A stretch of DNA of 64,000 bases from an uncultured Lachnospiraceae bacterium (lineage in GTDB: Bacteria > Bacillota > Clostridia > Lachnospirales > Lachnospiraceae), in the NCBI GenBank assembly GCA_910579465.1, contig CAJTUB010000003.1:365958-429957 (forward strand), read 5' to 3'. Shown here in pieces: positions 49,897-58,996 of the stretch. Under the pieces are notes generated by a model. The model saw only the letters and a list, made by a program, of their open reading frames with translations. It was not told where the DNA came from and searched no databases. Every line of letters begins with the position of its first letter. Position 1 is the stretch's first letter. A program made the position numbers and the translations under genes.

Positions 49897-49962
49897 AAAG
49901 ACTGTCACAGGAAGCATAAGCGGCTTCTTACAAGCGGATTACGTTTCCTGCGGCAGTCTTTT
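49897..49962 (+). terminator. Terminator-like hairpin after hicB
   Basis: AAAGACTG (49897-49904) pairs with CAGTCTTT (49954-49961), extended by CAGGAA/TTCCTG, with T residues in the right arm. It serves convergent genes on both strands. The loop contains CGGCTTCTTACAAGCGG, similar to loops inside the repeat elements at 26945 and 38435. Confidence 0.7.
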
Positions 49963-49975
49963 CGGGACGGTAATA

Positions 49976-51082
49976 CTATTTTGCCGGAGAGTTCGCCAAA
50001 AGACGGTTGTAGAAGTCTTTGAGGTCATCGTCTGCCAGCAGGGCTTCTGTCATTGCCTGGTTTGTTTCCTTCGCAAGCGTCTGTATGGCTTCACTCTGTG
50101 TTATTGCGGCACAGTAAGCGTCCGTATCCAGTGAAGTAACGCCGAGGTAAATGCGCGGCGAGGAAGACGCCGGGTCTAAGGAAATGTAGTAATATTCCAT
50201 ACACGGCGCAGGCGTATCAATCAGCACAATCTTTTCTTTATAGGTCACATAGACAATGTAGTCAAATTCATTGATTCCCGGATAAATCACGAATTTATAA
50301 TCGGAAAAGTATTCCGTATACGCAAAACGTGTGGAAAAATAGTCCAGGTTCAAATAGTCCATGTCAGTCACACACTGCTTCAGCCTTGGCTCATCCACCG
50401 CAAGACAGGCATTGTAATAGCGTTGGATCAGAGAAGAGATTGCCATCTCCATTAAAGTATCCGTAGTACGGGCCTGCGCCATGATTGCCCTCAGTTCCGA
50501 AGATAAAGGCGTAGTGTTGATTAAAAAGGTTCCGTCCTTTTTCCGCATGACGTAATATTCTGAGAACTGCGGAACTGATGGCTGCGTATTGTCATAGTAA
50601 AGAGAATACGTGGCATAGACAACGGAAAAAATACCGTTGATTCCGGGCTTGGCATACAGCTTCAGGTCAGTCACCTTAGTGACTCCCGAGGAATTGGAGG
50701 CAATCAATGTGGGATTCAGCATGGAAGCATCCGTTACAAGGGTAGCCAGCGTTTCTATATCATTCTTATAGTAGCTTTCAATATAGGCCGTGACAAGGTT
50801 AGCGGCTCCCGAAACCGGAGTATCCAGGTGATCCGTAAATATGGGATGTACCCTTTCCGGAGCCGGGGAAGGTGTCAGCTCTGCAGTGCCTGTAGGTTCC
50901 GGCGTACCGGTAGCCGCCGGAAGTGTTAAAACCGGTGTGGCAGAAGGAGTCAGGGCAGAGGTCGGTCCGACCGGATCTGCTTCTTTTGTACTTGCGGTCC
51001 GGGACTGTGGGTAGAGCAAAAAAGTCAGGCCCAGCACAAGGGCTGAACTGTATATGGCAGTCATATATCGCTTGAATTTCAT
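49976..51082 (-). CDS. Secreted or anchored protein with two NTF2-like parts
   Basis: 368 residues, ATG after AAGGAGGGG. N-terminal signal sequence or anchor (about 6-24) without a lipobox, then a Pro/Thr-rich linker (25-75) typical of surface proteins, then two regions each starting with a helix such as AANLVTAYIESYYKNDIETL and ISSLIQRYYNACLAVDEPRL, suggesting tandem NTF2-like or SnoaL-like domains. Extracytoplasmic; function unknown. Own promoter on the minus strand. Confidence 0.65.
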   Translation of the reverse strand: MKFKRYMTAIYSSALVLGLTFLLYPQSRTASTKEADPVGPTSALTPSATPVLTLPAATGTPEPTGTAELTPSPAPERVHPIFTDHLDTPVSGAANLVTAYIESYYKNDIETLATLVTDASMLNPTLIASNSSGVTKVTDLKLYAKPGINGIFSVVYATYSLYYDNTQPSVPQFSEYYVMRKKDGTFLINTTPLSSELRAIMAQARTTDTLMEMAISSLIQRYYNACLAVDEPRLKQCVTDMDYLNLDYFSTRFAYTEYFSDYKFVIYPGINEFDYIVYVTYKEKIVLIDTPAPCMEYYYISLDPASSSPRIYLGVTSLDTDAYCAAITQSEAIQTLAKETNQAMTEALLADDDLKDFYNRLLANSPAK

Positions 51083-51121
51083 AAGAACCCCTCCTTTGCT
51101 TAATTTTTACAACCATTATTT

Positions 51122-51150
51122 ATCATATCAAAAAATTTCAAGAAAATCAA
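51122..51150 (-). promoter_or_regulatory. Promoter of the secreted NTF2-like gene
   Basis: Minus strand TTGATT (51145-51150), 17-bp spacer, TATGAT (51122-51127). It is back to back with the tRNA promoter. Confidence 0.65.
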
Positions 51151-51160
51151 CTATTTCTAC

Positions 51161-51189
51161 TTGACCAATTCCTGTTAATTGTATATAAT
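51161..51189 (+). promoter_or_regulatory. Promoter of tRNA-Arg
   Basis: TTGACC (51161-51166), 17-bp spacer, perfect TATAAT (51184-51189), ten bases before the mature tRNA. Confidence 0.85.
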
Positions 51190-51198
51190 AACAGTATT

Positions 51199-51272
51199 GC
51201 ATCTGTAGCTCAGTGGATAGAGCAATGGTTTCCGGAACCATGTTAGCGGGGGTTCGAGTCCCTTCAGATGCA
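51199..51272 (+). tRNA. tRNA-Arg, anticodon CCG
   Basis: Complete cloverleaf of 74 nt: acceptor GCATCTG/CAGATGC with discriminator A, D arm GCTC/GAGC, anticodon stem ATGGT/ACCAT with loop TTCCGGA (anticodon CCG, reads CGG), short variable loop and T arm GTTCGAG. The CCA end is not encoded. It is a single gene between a secreted protein and rluF. Confidence 0.96.
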
Positions 51273-51458
51273 TTTTGATACGCAATGTGCTTTGCCGGGA
51301 GGCAGTGCGTCGGAAAGGTTTTCTTTGTGCGGTTGCAGTAGGTAAGCGGCAGGGAGGCCTTTTTTTTAAATGTCGGAGGATGCCGCAGACGGCTCACTCT
51401 GCGCGGAAGGTCAGCAGGCAAATCCTTTGTTTGCCGAAGAACCAGAAAGGAAACGGCG

Positions 51459-52352
51459 ATGAAAGCGAAAAAGTTTGAGGAAGAGGAAGTAAAAGAGGGC
51501 GTAAGAATCAATAAGTTTCTTTCCGAGGCCGGAGCATGCTCCAGACGGGAGGCGGACCGGTTTGTCGAGGAAGGGAAGGTACTGATTGACGGGGTATGTG
51601 CGCAGGCGGGCAGCAGGGTTCTGCCCGGACAGAAGGTGATATTTCAGGGGAAGGAGCTGAAAAAAGAGGAAGACCTGGTTCTTCTGGCCCTGAATAAGCC
51701 AAAGGGGATTGTCTGTACCAGTGACAAGAGAGAGCCGGACAATGTAGTAGACTTTGTAAATTACAGCAGGCGTATTTATCCTATCGGACGGCTGGATAAG
51801 GATTCCGAAGGTCTTTTGCTGCTGACAAACGACGGAAATATTGTCAATAAAATCCTGCGTGCCGGGAATTACCATGAGAAAGAATATATTGTAAAGGTCA
51901 ACAAGATGCTGACGAAGGAGTTTTTGCAGGGAATGGCAGGCGGTGTGCCGATTTTAGACACCGTAACCAGACCATGCCGGGTGGAGGCGCTCGACAAGTA
52001 CCGTTTCAAGATTATACTGACCCAGGGGCTGAACCGCCAGATCAGGCGGATGTGCGAATATTTCGGCTACCGCGTCGTACATTTACAGAGGGTGCGTATT
52101 ATGAATATCCGGCTGGGACATCTGAAGACCGGGGATTACCGGAAGCTGACCCCGCAGGAGCTTGCGGAGCTTTCGGAGATGATACGCCGGTCCTCCAATG
52201 CACCGGTACTGCATGATAAGACAAGAAACGACTATAGTGTGACCTATGCAAAGCCGAAAAGGAACGAGGAAGAAAAGGCAGGAAGGGAAAACGAACAGCG
52301 GAGCAGCACAAAGAAGGTACAGAAGCACAGGATGGGGAACCGGACGGTTTAG
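51459..52352 (+). CDS. rluF: 23S rRNA pseudouridine synthase, RluF/RsuA family
   Basis: 297 residues, ATG 51459. N-terminal S4 domain (INKFLSEAGACSRREADRFVEEGKVLIDG) and catalytic domain with GRLDKDSEGLLLLTNDG holding the catalytic Asp, then LTQGLNRQIRRMCEYFGYRV. RluF modifies U2604 of 23S rRNA and, in some bacteria, a tRNA position. The last 45 residues are a basic, charged tail. First gene of a likely rluF-ligA-metA unit. Confidence 0.9.
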   Translation: MKAKKFEEEEVKEGVRINKFLSEAGACSRREADRFVEEGKVLIDGVCAQAGSRVLPGQKVIFQGKELKKEEDLVLLALNKPKGIVCTSDKREPDNVVDFVNYSRRIYPIGRLDKDSEGLLLLTNDGNIVNKILRAGNYHEKEYIVKVNKMLTKEFLQGMAGGVPILDTVTRPCRVEALDKYRFKIILTQGLNRQIRRMCEYFGYRVVHLQRVRIMNIRLGHLKTGDYRKLTPQELAELSEMIRRSSNAPVLHDKTRNDYSVTYAKPKRNEEEKAGRENEQRSSTKKVQKHRMGNRTV

Positions 52353-52400
52353 CCGGAAGGATGCAGGAAAACAGGAAGTCACAGGAAAGGCGGAGAAGGT

Positions 52401-54374
52401 ATGGAAGCGGAAAAGAAACTGGAGCGTATGCGCGGACTGCACCGGCAGCTGAAGGAAGCGGCACGCGCCTATTATCAGGAAAACTCCGAGATTATGAGTA
52501 ATTTTGAATACGATGCGTTATATGATGAGCTTTTAGAGCTGGAAAAAGAGACCGGCATTGTACTTGCCGACAGCCCGACCGTGAAGGTAGGGTATGAGAT
52601 TGTCAGCGAGCTGCCGAAAGAGGCGCACATTGCCCCGATGCTTTCACTGGACAAGACAAAGGACAGGGAGTCGCTTGCAGACTGGCTTCAGGGAAGAGAG
52701 GGGCTGCTTTCGTGGAAGTTAGACGGCCTGACGAACGTCCTTACTTACCGGGAGGGAGCTCTTGTCAAGGCGCTGACCCGCGGAAACGGGGAAACCGGGG
52801 AGATTATTACAAATAATGCGAAGGTATATAAGAATGTGCCGTTAAGCATTCCATATAAGGGAGAGCTTGTCGTGCGCGGGGAAGCGCTGATTACCTATTC
52901 CGAATTTGAGCGGATTAACGGGGAGATTGCAGAGACAGAGGCGAAGTATAAGAATCCGCGGAATCTGTGCAGCGGGACGGTGCGGCAGCTGAACAATGAG
53001 ATTACGGCACAGCGGAATGTGCTGTTTTTTGCCTGCACGCTTGTTTCGACGGAGCCGGAGATTTCTTTTGCTACAAGGAAGGAGCAGGCTGAGTTTCTGG
53101 CGTCGCAGGGGCTTACCTGTGTAGAGGCACGTCTGGTAACGCCGGAGACGGTCGCGGAGACAGTCGGGGAGATGGAGCAGAGGCTTCCGCTCAATGATTT
53201 TCCTTCGGACGGTCTGGTGCTGACCTTTAATGACATTGCGTTTGCGGAGAGCCTCGGAAGGACCGCGAAGTTCCCGCGGGATTCCATTGCGTTTAAGTGG
53301 GCGGACGAAACGGCGGAGACGGAGCTGTTAGAAATTGAGTGGAGCGCGTCGAGAACCGGACTGATTAATCCGGTTGCGATATTTGCCCCGGTCGAGCTGG
53401 AGGGGACGACGGTATCCCGTGCAAGCATCCATAACGTCAGTATTATGGAAGGGCTTTCCCTTGGCATCGGGGATACGATAGAGGTGTATAAGGCGAATAT
53501 GATTATTCCGCAGATAGCGGCGAATCTTACCGGGAGCGGGACGGCAAAGCCGCCGGAATACTGTCCGGTCTGCGGCGGAAAGACGACCTTAAAGGAAGAA
53601 AATGAGGTTAAGGCACTGTATTGCATGAATCCGGAGTGTCCTGCCAAGAAAGTGAAGTCCATTGCGCATTTTGTGGCGCGGGATGCAATGAACATCGAGG
53701 GGCTGTCCGAAGCGACGATTGAGAAGCTGTTAAATGAGAAGCTGATTGCAAGGGCAGCGGATTTGTTCCGGCTTTCCGGGCATCGGGAGAAGATTGTGGC
53801 GATGGAGGGCTTCGGGGAGAGGTCGTACCAGAAGCTGCTTGACTCCGTGGAGGCTGCAAGGACCGTATCGCCCGCGCGTTTCCTGTATTCGCTCGGGGTA
53901 CCGGGCATCGGTCTGTCTACCGCAAAGCTGGTCTGCCGTGCGTTTGACGAGGAGATAGAGCGCGTGATGAATGCAAAGCCGGAGGAGCTGGTAGCAATAG
54001 AGGGCATCGGCGAGGTGACGGCGGAGGCGTTTGCCGCGTACTTTGCAGAAGAGAAAAACAGGCAGGAGGCAGATGAGCTGCTTTCCTTCCTGACATTGGA
54101 GCGTCCGGTGGCAACAGAAGGAGACTTGCCGCTTGCCGGAAAGACCTTTGTCATTACGGGAAAGGTGTTTCATTTTTCCGGACGCCCTGAGCTGAAAGCC
54201 TATATTGAAGAGCGGGGCGGCAAGGTGACCGGCAGTGTGACAGCAAAAACGGATTACCTGATTAATAACGACGCCGCATCGCAGTCGTCCAAAAATAAAG
54301 CCGCAAAGGAACTGGGCGTGGCCGTGATTACCGAAGAGGAGTTTTTGGAAATGCTTGGAGGAAAGGAAGAATAG
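52401..54374 (+). CDS. ligA: NAD-dependent DNA ligase
   Basis: 657 residues. Adenylation site SWKLDGL with catalytic Lys, then LTRGNGETGE, an OB domain, the four-cysteine zinc finger CPVCG...CMNPECPAKK, helix-hairpin-helix repeats (VPGIGLSTAKLV, IEGIGEVTAEAF) and a C-terminal BRCT domain (GKTFVITGKVFHF). The N-terminal Ia domain is short (YYQENSEIMSNFEYDALYDEL). It seals nicks using NAD+. It could be the main ligase or a second copy. Stop codon two bases before the metA start. Confidence 0.93.
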   Translation: MEAEKKLERMRGLHRQLKEAARAYYQENSEIMSNFEYDALYDELLELEKETGIVLADSPTVKVGYEIVSELPKEAHIAPMLSLDKTKDRESLADWLQGREGLLSWKLDGLTNVLTYREGALVKALTRGNGETGEIITNNAKVYKNVPLSIPYKGELVVRGEALITYSEFERINGEIAETEAKYKNPRNLCSGTVRQLNNEITAQRNVLFFACTLVSTEPEISFATRKEQAEFLASQGLTCVEARLVTPETVAETVGEMEQRLPLNDFPSDGLVLTFNDIAFAESLGRTAKFPRDSIAFKWADETAETELLEIEWSASRTGLINPVAIFAPVELEGTTVSRASIHNVSIMEGLSLGIGDTIEVYKANMIIPQIAANLTGSGTAKPPEYCPVCGGKTTLKEENEVKALYCMNPECPAKKVKSIAHFVARDAMNIEGLSEATIEKLLNEKLIARAADLFRLSGHREKIVAMEGFGERSYQKLLDSVEAARTVSPARFLYSLGVPGIGLSTAKLVCRAFDEEIERVMNAKPEELVAIEGIGEVTAEAFAAYFAEEKNRQEADELLSFLTLERPVATEGDLPLAGKTFVITGKVFHFSGRPELKAYIEERGGKVTGSVTAKTDYLINNDAASQSSKNKAAKELGVAVITEEEFLEMLGGKEE

Positions 54375-54375
54375 C

Positions 54376-55281
54376 ATGCCGGTAAAAGTAAATAATCATC
54401 TGCCGACCAAGAAGATTTTAGAGGCAGAAAATATTTTTGTAATGGATGAGAGCCGCGCCGTGACGCAGGATATCCGTCCGTTACAAATCGCGATTTTAAA
54501 TCTGATGCCGCTTAAGGAGGATACGGAGCTGCAGCTCTTACGCAGCCTTTCCAATACGCCGCTCCAGGTGGAGGTTACGTTTCTGATGACAGGCAGTTAC
54601 ATCGGAAAAAATACGCCGCTCAGTCATCTGGAGCAGTTTTATATGACCTATGAGGAAGTAAAGGAGAGAAAGTTTGACGGTCTGATTATCACCGGTGCCC
54701 CGGTGGAGCAAATGGAGTTTGAGGAGGTTGCGTACTGGGAGGAGCTGAAAAGAGTAATGGAGTGGTCCGAAAGCAACGTCACCTCGACGCTTCATATCTG
54801 CTGGGGAGCGCAGGCGGGCCTGTATTACCATTACGGAATCCCGAAGCTGCTGCTTCCGGAAAAGCTCTCCGGCGTTTACCGCCACCGTGTACTGAACCGC
54901 AGGGAGCCGTTAGTGCGCGGCTTTGACGACGAGTTTTTTGCGCCGCATTCCCGTTATACCGGAATTTCAAAGGAGGACGTGATAAAAAGCGGCGTGTTTA
55001 CCATACTTGCGGAAAGCGATGAGGCAGGCTGCTTTATTCTGCTGGCGGAGGGCGGAAAAAATATCTTTGTACTCGGGCATCCCGAGTATGACCGCCTGAC
55101 GCTGGACAAAGAGTACAAGAGGGATTTGGAAAAGGGACTTGCGCCTGCAGTTCCGCTCAATTACTATCCGGAGGATGACCCCTTACAGCGTCCGCTTCTT
55201 TTATGGCGCTCGCATGCGAATGCGCTGTATAGCAACTGGCTGAATTACTACGTTTATCAGAACACGCCATATAAGCTGTAG
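54376..55281 (+). CDS. metA: Homoserine O-acyltransferase (MetA), predicted acetyl-CoA type
   Basis: 301 residues from ATG 54376, one base after the ligA stop; ribosome site GGAGGAAAGG is inside ligA. Catalytic Cys142 in HICWGAQAG and the HPEYD His-Glu pair are present. Residue 111 is Glu (TGAPVEQ), which in characterised MetA proteins goes with acetyl-CoA, while Gly111 goes with succinyl-CoA. It starts methionine synthesis from homoserine. No SAM riboswitch is visible because the gene is coupled to ligA. Confidence 0.93.
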   Translation: MPVKVNNHLPTKKILEAENIFVMDESRAVTQDIRPLQIAILNLMPLKEDTELQLLRSLSNTPLQVEVTFLMTGSYIGKNTPLSHLEQFYMTYEEVKERKFDGLIITGAPVEQMEFEEVAYWEELKRVMEWSESNVTSTLHICWGAQAGLYYHYGIPKLLLPEKLSGVYRHRVLNRREPLVRGFDDEFFAPHSRYTGISKEDVIKSGVFTILAESDEAGCFILLAEGGKNIFVLGHPEYDRLTLDKEYKRDLEKGLAPAVPLNYYPEDDPLQRPLLLWRSHANALYSNWLNYYVYQNTPYKL

Positions 55282-55292
55282 GAAATCAGCTC

Positions 55293-55385
55293 TTAGAGGA
55301 AGTCCGGCGGAGCGCCCGCGCATGCAAAATCAAGCTGCCCATAGCCGACGGGATGCAAAGCTGCATACAAGATGTGGAAACTTAG
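55293..55385 (-). repeat. Partial, inverted copy of the 48934 element module
   Basis: Read on the minus strand, 55293-55337 resembles 48989-49034 (TGATTTTGCA, GCGCTCC, CCGGACTTCCTCTAAGAGCT) with a handful of differences. The other side ends GATGTGGAAACTTAG, like a decayed right terminal repeat on the plus strand. So this appears to be a rearranged remnant. Confidence 0.55.
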
Positions 55386-55421
55386 GGACAGAGTAACAAC
55401 AAATGGAGAAAAGAGTCTGAT

Positions 55422-56150
55422 ATGATGATTCGTATTGCAGTCTGTGAGGATGAGGAAGCGCAGGCGGAGTATCTGAAAACACTGTTGGAGAGGTGGCAGG
55501 AGATGGCAAGGGTCAGTGCCGCGGTAGACGTTTACCACAGTGCGGAGCAGTTCCTGTTTGAAGCAGAGGAGCAGAAGTCCTATGATGTCATGCTTCTCGA
55601 TATCCAGATGGGGGAAATGAACGGCCTGGACCTGGCGAGAAGGGTGCGGGAACGGGATAAGCGGGTCAGGATTGTATTTCTGACCGGCATCGCGGACTAT
55701 GCCATCGAGGGATATGAGGTGGGCGCCCTGCGGTATCTGTTAAAGCCGGTGAAGGAGCCGGTTCTGTTTGAAATGTTAAGCAGTCTTTCGGAGGAAATGT
55801 GCAGGGAGGAGCCGGAGTATTTTATGTTTGAGGCAAATGGCATGCACAACCGGATTCTGCTCGGGGACATTCTTTATGCGGAGGCGGACGGGCATTATGT
55901 CGTGCTAAAGACAGAAGCAGACGGCGGAAGATGGCGGTGGAAGGCGAACTTTTCTGCGGTTTCGGAGGAGCTTTTGGCAAAGGGCTTTTTTTTGCTGCGG
56001 CGGGGGCTGTGTGTTAATATTTCCCGGCTCATACGAATCGGAAAAACGGAATGTGAGCTTGAGAACGGAGAAATCCTGCCGGTCAGCAAAGTAAACTATC
56101 AGGCATTGAACGAGGCATTTATTGCCTATTACAAAGGGAGGGCGCAATGA
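55422..56150 (+). CDS. LytTR-family response regulator
   Basis: 242 residues. Receiver domain with acidic pocket CEDEE (9-12), phosphoacceptor D60 in MLLDIQM and K in LLKPV. C-terminal LytTR DNA-binding domain (ILYAEADGHYVVLKT, LLAKGFFLLRRGLCVNISRL). It resembles AgrA/VirR-type regulators. It overlaps the sensor kinase gene by four bases. No agrB, agrD or bacteriocin precursor is seen nearby. Confidence 0.92.
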   Translation: MMIRIAVCEDEEAQAEYLKTLLERWQEMARVSAAVDVYHSAEQFLFEAEEQKSYDVMLLDIQMGEMNGLDLARRVRERDKRVRIVFLTGIADYAIEGYEVGALRYLLKPVKEPVLFEMLSSLSEEMCREEPEYFMFEANGMHNRILLGDILYAEADGHYVVLKTEADGGRWRWKANFSAVSEELLAKGFFLLRRGLCVNISRLIRIGKTECELENGEILPVSKVNYQALNEAFIAYYKGRAQ

Positions 56151-56878
56151 ACGCAGGGATGTATGCGGTACTTTTGCTGGCAGCGGTGCTTTTTACCGCG
56201 GCTGCTGCCGTGCTGGTTACGGTAAGGATTATGTCCCGGAAACAGGAGAAGCGCATCGGGGAATACCAGGACAAGGTGTTAAAGACGCAGCGGGACGAGG
56301 TGCAGAATATTTACCATACCATGCGCGGGTGGCGGCATGACTACCATAACCATATGCAGACAATCAAGGCGTATCTTTCCGTGCAGAAGGTCGAGGAGAC
56401 ACTGGCATATTTAGAGCAGCTCGAGGAGGACTTAGACAGCATCGATTTTGCAGTCCGTACCGGAAATGTCAGCGTAGACGCGATTGTCAGCAGCAAGCTC
56501 TCCGTTGCGGCAAAAAAGAAGATTGCGACAGACTGTACCGCAAAGGTGCCGATGGAGCTGAAGGTGACGGATGTAGACCTTTGTACGATTGTCGGGAACC
56601 TGCTCGACAATGCGATTGAGTCCTGCGAGAAGGTGCCGGAGGAAAAGCGTTTCTTGAGGATTTACATCGGCATTTTCCAAAAGCACCTGTATTTATCGGT
56701 AGCCAATGCGACGGCGGAGACGCGCAGGAAGCGTCCCTCCGAGCTGGTCAGCAAAAAGGGCGGCAGCCACGGGTTCGGGCTGCGCAGAATTGACCTGGTG
56801 GCGGAAAAGTACCAGGGGTTCGTAAACCGGAAAAACGAGCCCGGCGTATTTGTGACCGAGGTGATGCTGCCGCTGTAG
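56147..56878 (+). CDS. GHKL sensor histidine kinase, AgrC-like but short
   Basis: 243 residues. Only one transmembrane helix (about 5-28) instead of the five to seven of AgrC, so it has no obvious peptide-sensing domain. Phosphoacceptor H64 in GWRHDYHNHM, then a GHKL ATPase: NLLDNAIESC and the glycine motif GSHGFGLRRID. Signal may be intracellular or delivered by a partner such as the exporter downstream. Ends in a terminator at 56937. Confidence 0.9.
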   Translation: MNAGMYAVLLLAAVLFTAAAAVLVTVRIMSRKQEKRIGEYQDKVLKTQRDEVQNIYHTMRGWRHDYHNHMQTIKAYLSVQKVEETLAYLEQLEEDLDSIDFAVRTGNVSVDAIVSSKLSVAAKKKIATDCTAKVPMELKVTDVDLCTIVGNLLDNAIESCEKVPEEKRFLRIYIGIFQKHLYLSVANATAETRRKRPSELVSKKGGSHGFGLRRIDLVAEKYQGFVNRKNEPGVFVTEVMLPL

Positions 56879-56936
56879 GACAGTCCGGCGGCAGTTTTTA
56901 GTTCAGATTGAGTTCAGATTTCAAACGGGAGATTTC

Positions 56937-56969
56937 GTGCACGGATTCGGGAAATTCGTGCACTTTTTT
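56937..56969 (+). terminator. Intrinsic terminator after the two-component genes
   Basis: GTGCACG (56937-56943) pairs with CGTGCAC (56957-56963), followed by six T. Confidence 0.75.
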
Positions 56970-57014
56970 ATGATATTGGCGAAGATGTGATAGAATAAAA
57001 CCAGATTTAAGGAA

Positions 57015-57081
57015 CCAGTGTACTGACACGTTTATAAATAGACAAGTAGTTTTATCAAATATAAACGTGCCGGCACACTGG
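57015..57081 (+). repeat. 22-bp inverted repeat in the leader of the ABC exporter operon
   Basis: 57015-57036 and 57060-57081 are complementary at 19 of 22 positions, one further pair being G-U, with a 23-nt AT-rich loop. A weak promoter candidate (TTATGA at 56968, TAGAAT at 56991) precedes it. The gene starts 61 bp later. It may be an operator or an mRNA hairpin. Confidence 0.6.
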
Positions 57082-57142
57082 TGGAAGAAAAGCGGCGAAA
57101 GGAAAGAACGAAGTTCTACGGTTGTCACGTCAGGAGGGGCAT

Positions 57143-58996
57143 ATGGCAGGGAATGGTCAGGCGAAAAAAGAAGGAAAAGCAGCACGCAGTACAAAGGCTT
57201 CGGTATTCCGGAACGTATGGCGTGTGACAGGCGCGTTGTTTCGGACCTACCCGGCGGCAATCTGGGTAACGCCGCTTTATGTAATCTGCCGGGTGCTTGT
57301 GCCGTTTCTCGGCGCGCTTATCCCGGCAGCGGCGATTGCAGGGATTATGGGAGGAGAGCCTGTAAGGTTTCTGTTAATCATCGGCGGGATTCTGCTTCTT
57401 TCCATGGCGGCAGGAAGCTGCGTGGATATTACGAGGGGGTTTTTGCAGAACTGCCGTTCCTTTACGAGATTCCGGGTGTTCCTTTCCAATTATGTGAAAA
57501 AGGTTCTGACAGCGGACTATGTGGACGTAGAGCCGGTTAAACGGCAGAAAGAAATTATGTTAGGCGCTAAGGCTGTTATCGGAGGCAGCTGGGGGCCGGA
57601 GAAGCTGATGACGGAGTCGGTAGAGTTTATCGTGCAGCTCTGTGGTCTTTTCACCTATGCAGCAGCGGTGCTGACGCTGGATTACCGTATTCTTTTAATG
57701 CTTCTGCTTACCTTTCTGCTGGATTTCGTACTGCGCGGGAATGCGGTCCGCTATTATGAAAAGCATCGTATTGAGATATCGGAGGTACACCGTAAGCAGG
57801 AATACTTAAGAAAGGAAAGTATTGATCTGGCAGCGGGAAAGGATATCCGTGTATACCGGGTGGACGGCTGGTTTCACCGGGTATTTGAAAAGCTTCATGC
57901 AGATGCGGTAGATTTCCAGAAGCGTGCGGAGTTCCGCTTTTATCTTCCGGCGTTCGGAAACCAGTTTTGTGTCGCGGGGCAGGAACTCCTCGCATACTTC
58001 GTTTTGATTGGTCTCGTACTTTCCGGAAGGATTACGGTAGCGGAATTTACGCTGCAGCTCGGGATGGTCCGGGGCTTTACCCAGTGGATTTCCGGTGTGG
58101 CAATGTCTTGCGGTGCGTTAAAGAAGGCAAACAATGAAACAAGGGATTATTCCTTTGTGATGGAACGTCCGGAACGCGGACATCCGGCAGGGCAGCCGGT
58201 GCCGGTGCTTACGGAGGGACCGGAAATCGAGTTCCGCGATGTCTCCTTCCGGTATCCGGGGGCAGAGGCGGATACGATTTCCCATGTGAGCTTTGTGATG
58301 AAGCCGAAGGAGAAGGTGGCGTTAGTAGGAGCCAACGGCGCCGGAAAGACGACGTTAGTCAAGCTGTTGTGCGGCCTGTACCAGCCGACCGGCGGGAGTA
58401 TACTTGTCAACGGCGAGGATATTTCCGGATGGGAGCCGGAAGGATACCAGAGGCTTTTAAGCGTTGTGTTCCAGGATGCGTTTCTGCTTTCTTTTACGAT
58501 AGAGATGAATATTGCCGGTACGGTGCCGGATGCCGCAGGACGGGAGAAGGTAGGGGAGGTGCTCCGTGAGGTCGGGCTCTGGGAGAAGGTAGAACGGCTT
58601 CCGGACGGAACTGGTACTTATGTCGGTCAGATTCTGGATGAGAACGGTGTGGGATTTTCCGGCGGGGAGAGGCAGCGCCTGTACCTGGCAAGAGCCCTGT
58701 ACCGGAACGGACCGGTGCTGGTTCTGGATGAGCCGACGGCAGCGCTGGACCCGATTGCAGAAAGCAGTCTTTATGAGGAATATCACCATATGGCAGAGAA
58801 GAAGACGGCGTTGTTTATTTCCCACCGGCTTGCCAGTACAAAGTTCTGCGACCGGATTTTCCTGCTGGAAAACGGAAGGATTGCAGAGGAAGGAACGCAC
58901 GGGGCGCTGATGGAAAGGAACGGGAAGTACCGGGAACTGTTTGAAATCCAGAGCCACTACTATAAGGAAGGGGAGGTGACGGAGGATGAAGCGTAA
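57143..58996 (+). CDS. ABC exporter subunit 1 (fused membrane and ATPase domains)
   Basis: 617 residues from ATG 57143 after AGGAGGGG; the longer TTG frame from 57122 has no ribosome site. Six transmembrane segments in the first 330 residues, then ATPase with Walker A GANGAGKT, signature FSGGERQRLYLARAL, Walker B VLVLDEPTAALDP and FISHR switch. It overlaps its partner by 11 bp, so both probably form a heterodimer exporting a peptide or drug. It follows the LytTR pair, which may control it. Confidence 0.92.
   Translation: MAGNGQAKKEGKAARSTKASVFRNVWRVTGALFRTYPAAIWVTPLYVICRVLVPFLGALIPAAAIAGIMGGEPVRFLLIIGGILLLSMAAGSCVDITRGFLQNCRSFTRFRVFLSNYVKKVLTADYVDVEPVKRQKEIMLGAKAVIGGSWGPEKLMTESVEFIVQLCGLFTYAAAVLTLDYRILLMLLLTFLLDFVLRGNAVRYYEKHRIEISEVHRKQEYLRKESIDLAAGKDIRVYRVDGWFHRVFEKLHADAVDFQKRAEFRFYLPAFGNQFCVAGQELLAYFVLIGLVLSGRITVAEFTLQLGMVRGFTQWISGVAMSCGALKKANNETRDYSFVMERPERGHPAGQPVPVLTEGPEIEFRDVSFRYPGAEADTISHVSFVMKPKEKVALVGANGAGKTTLVKLLCGLYQPTGGSILVNGEDISGWEPEGYQRLLSVVFQDAFLLSFTIEMNIAGTVPDAAGREKVGEVLREVGLWEKVERLPDGTGTYVGQILDENGVGFSGGERQRLYLARALYRNGPVLVLDEPTAALDPIAESSLYEEYHHMAEKKTALFISHRLASTKFCDRIFLLENGRIAEEGTHGALMERNGKYRELFEIQSHYYKEGEVTEDEA

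Noticed and set aside
49976..51082. Lipoprotein call for the secreted NTF2-like protein
   Set aside because: No lipobox cysteine follows the hydrophobic segment.
51273..51458. Second tRNA or terminator after tRNA-Arg
   Set aside because: No cloverleaf could be drawn, and the T run at 51359-51367 is not preceded by a convincing stem.
52895..54154. Long open frame of 419 codons on the strand opposite ligA
   Set aside because: It is antisense to a clearly recognised gene, is serine-rich and low in family-like motifs, has no ribosome site and arises from codon bias of ligA.
54300..54376. SAM riboswitch upstream of metA
   Set aside because: metA starts one base after ligA and there is no leader that could hold a riboswitch.
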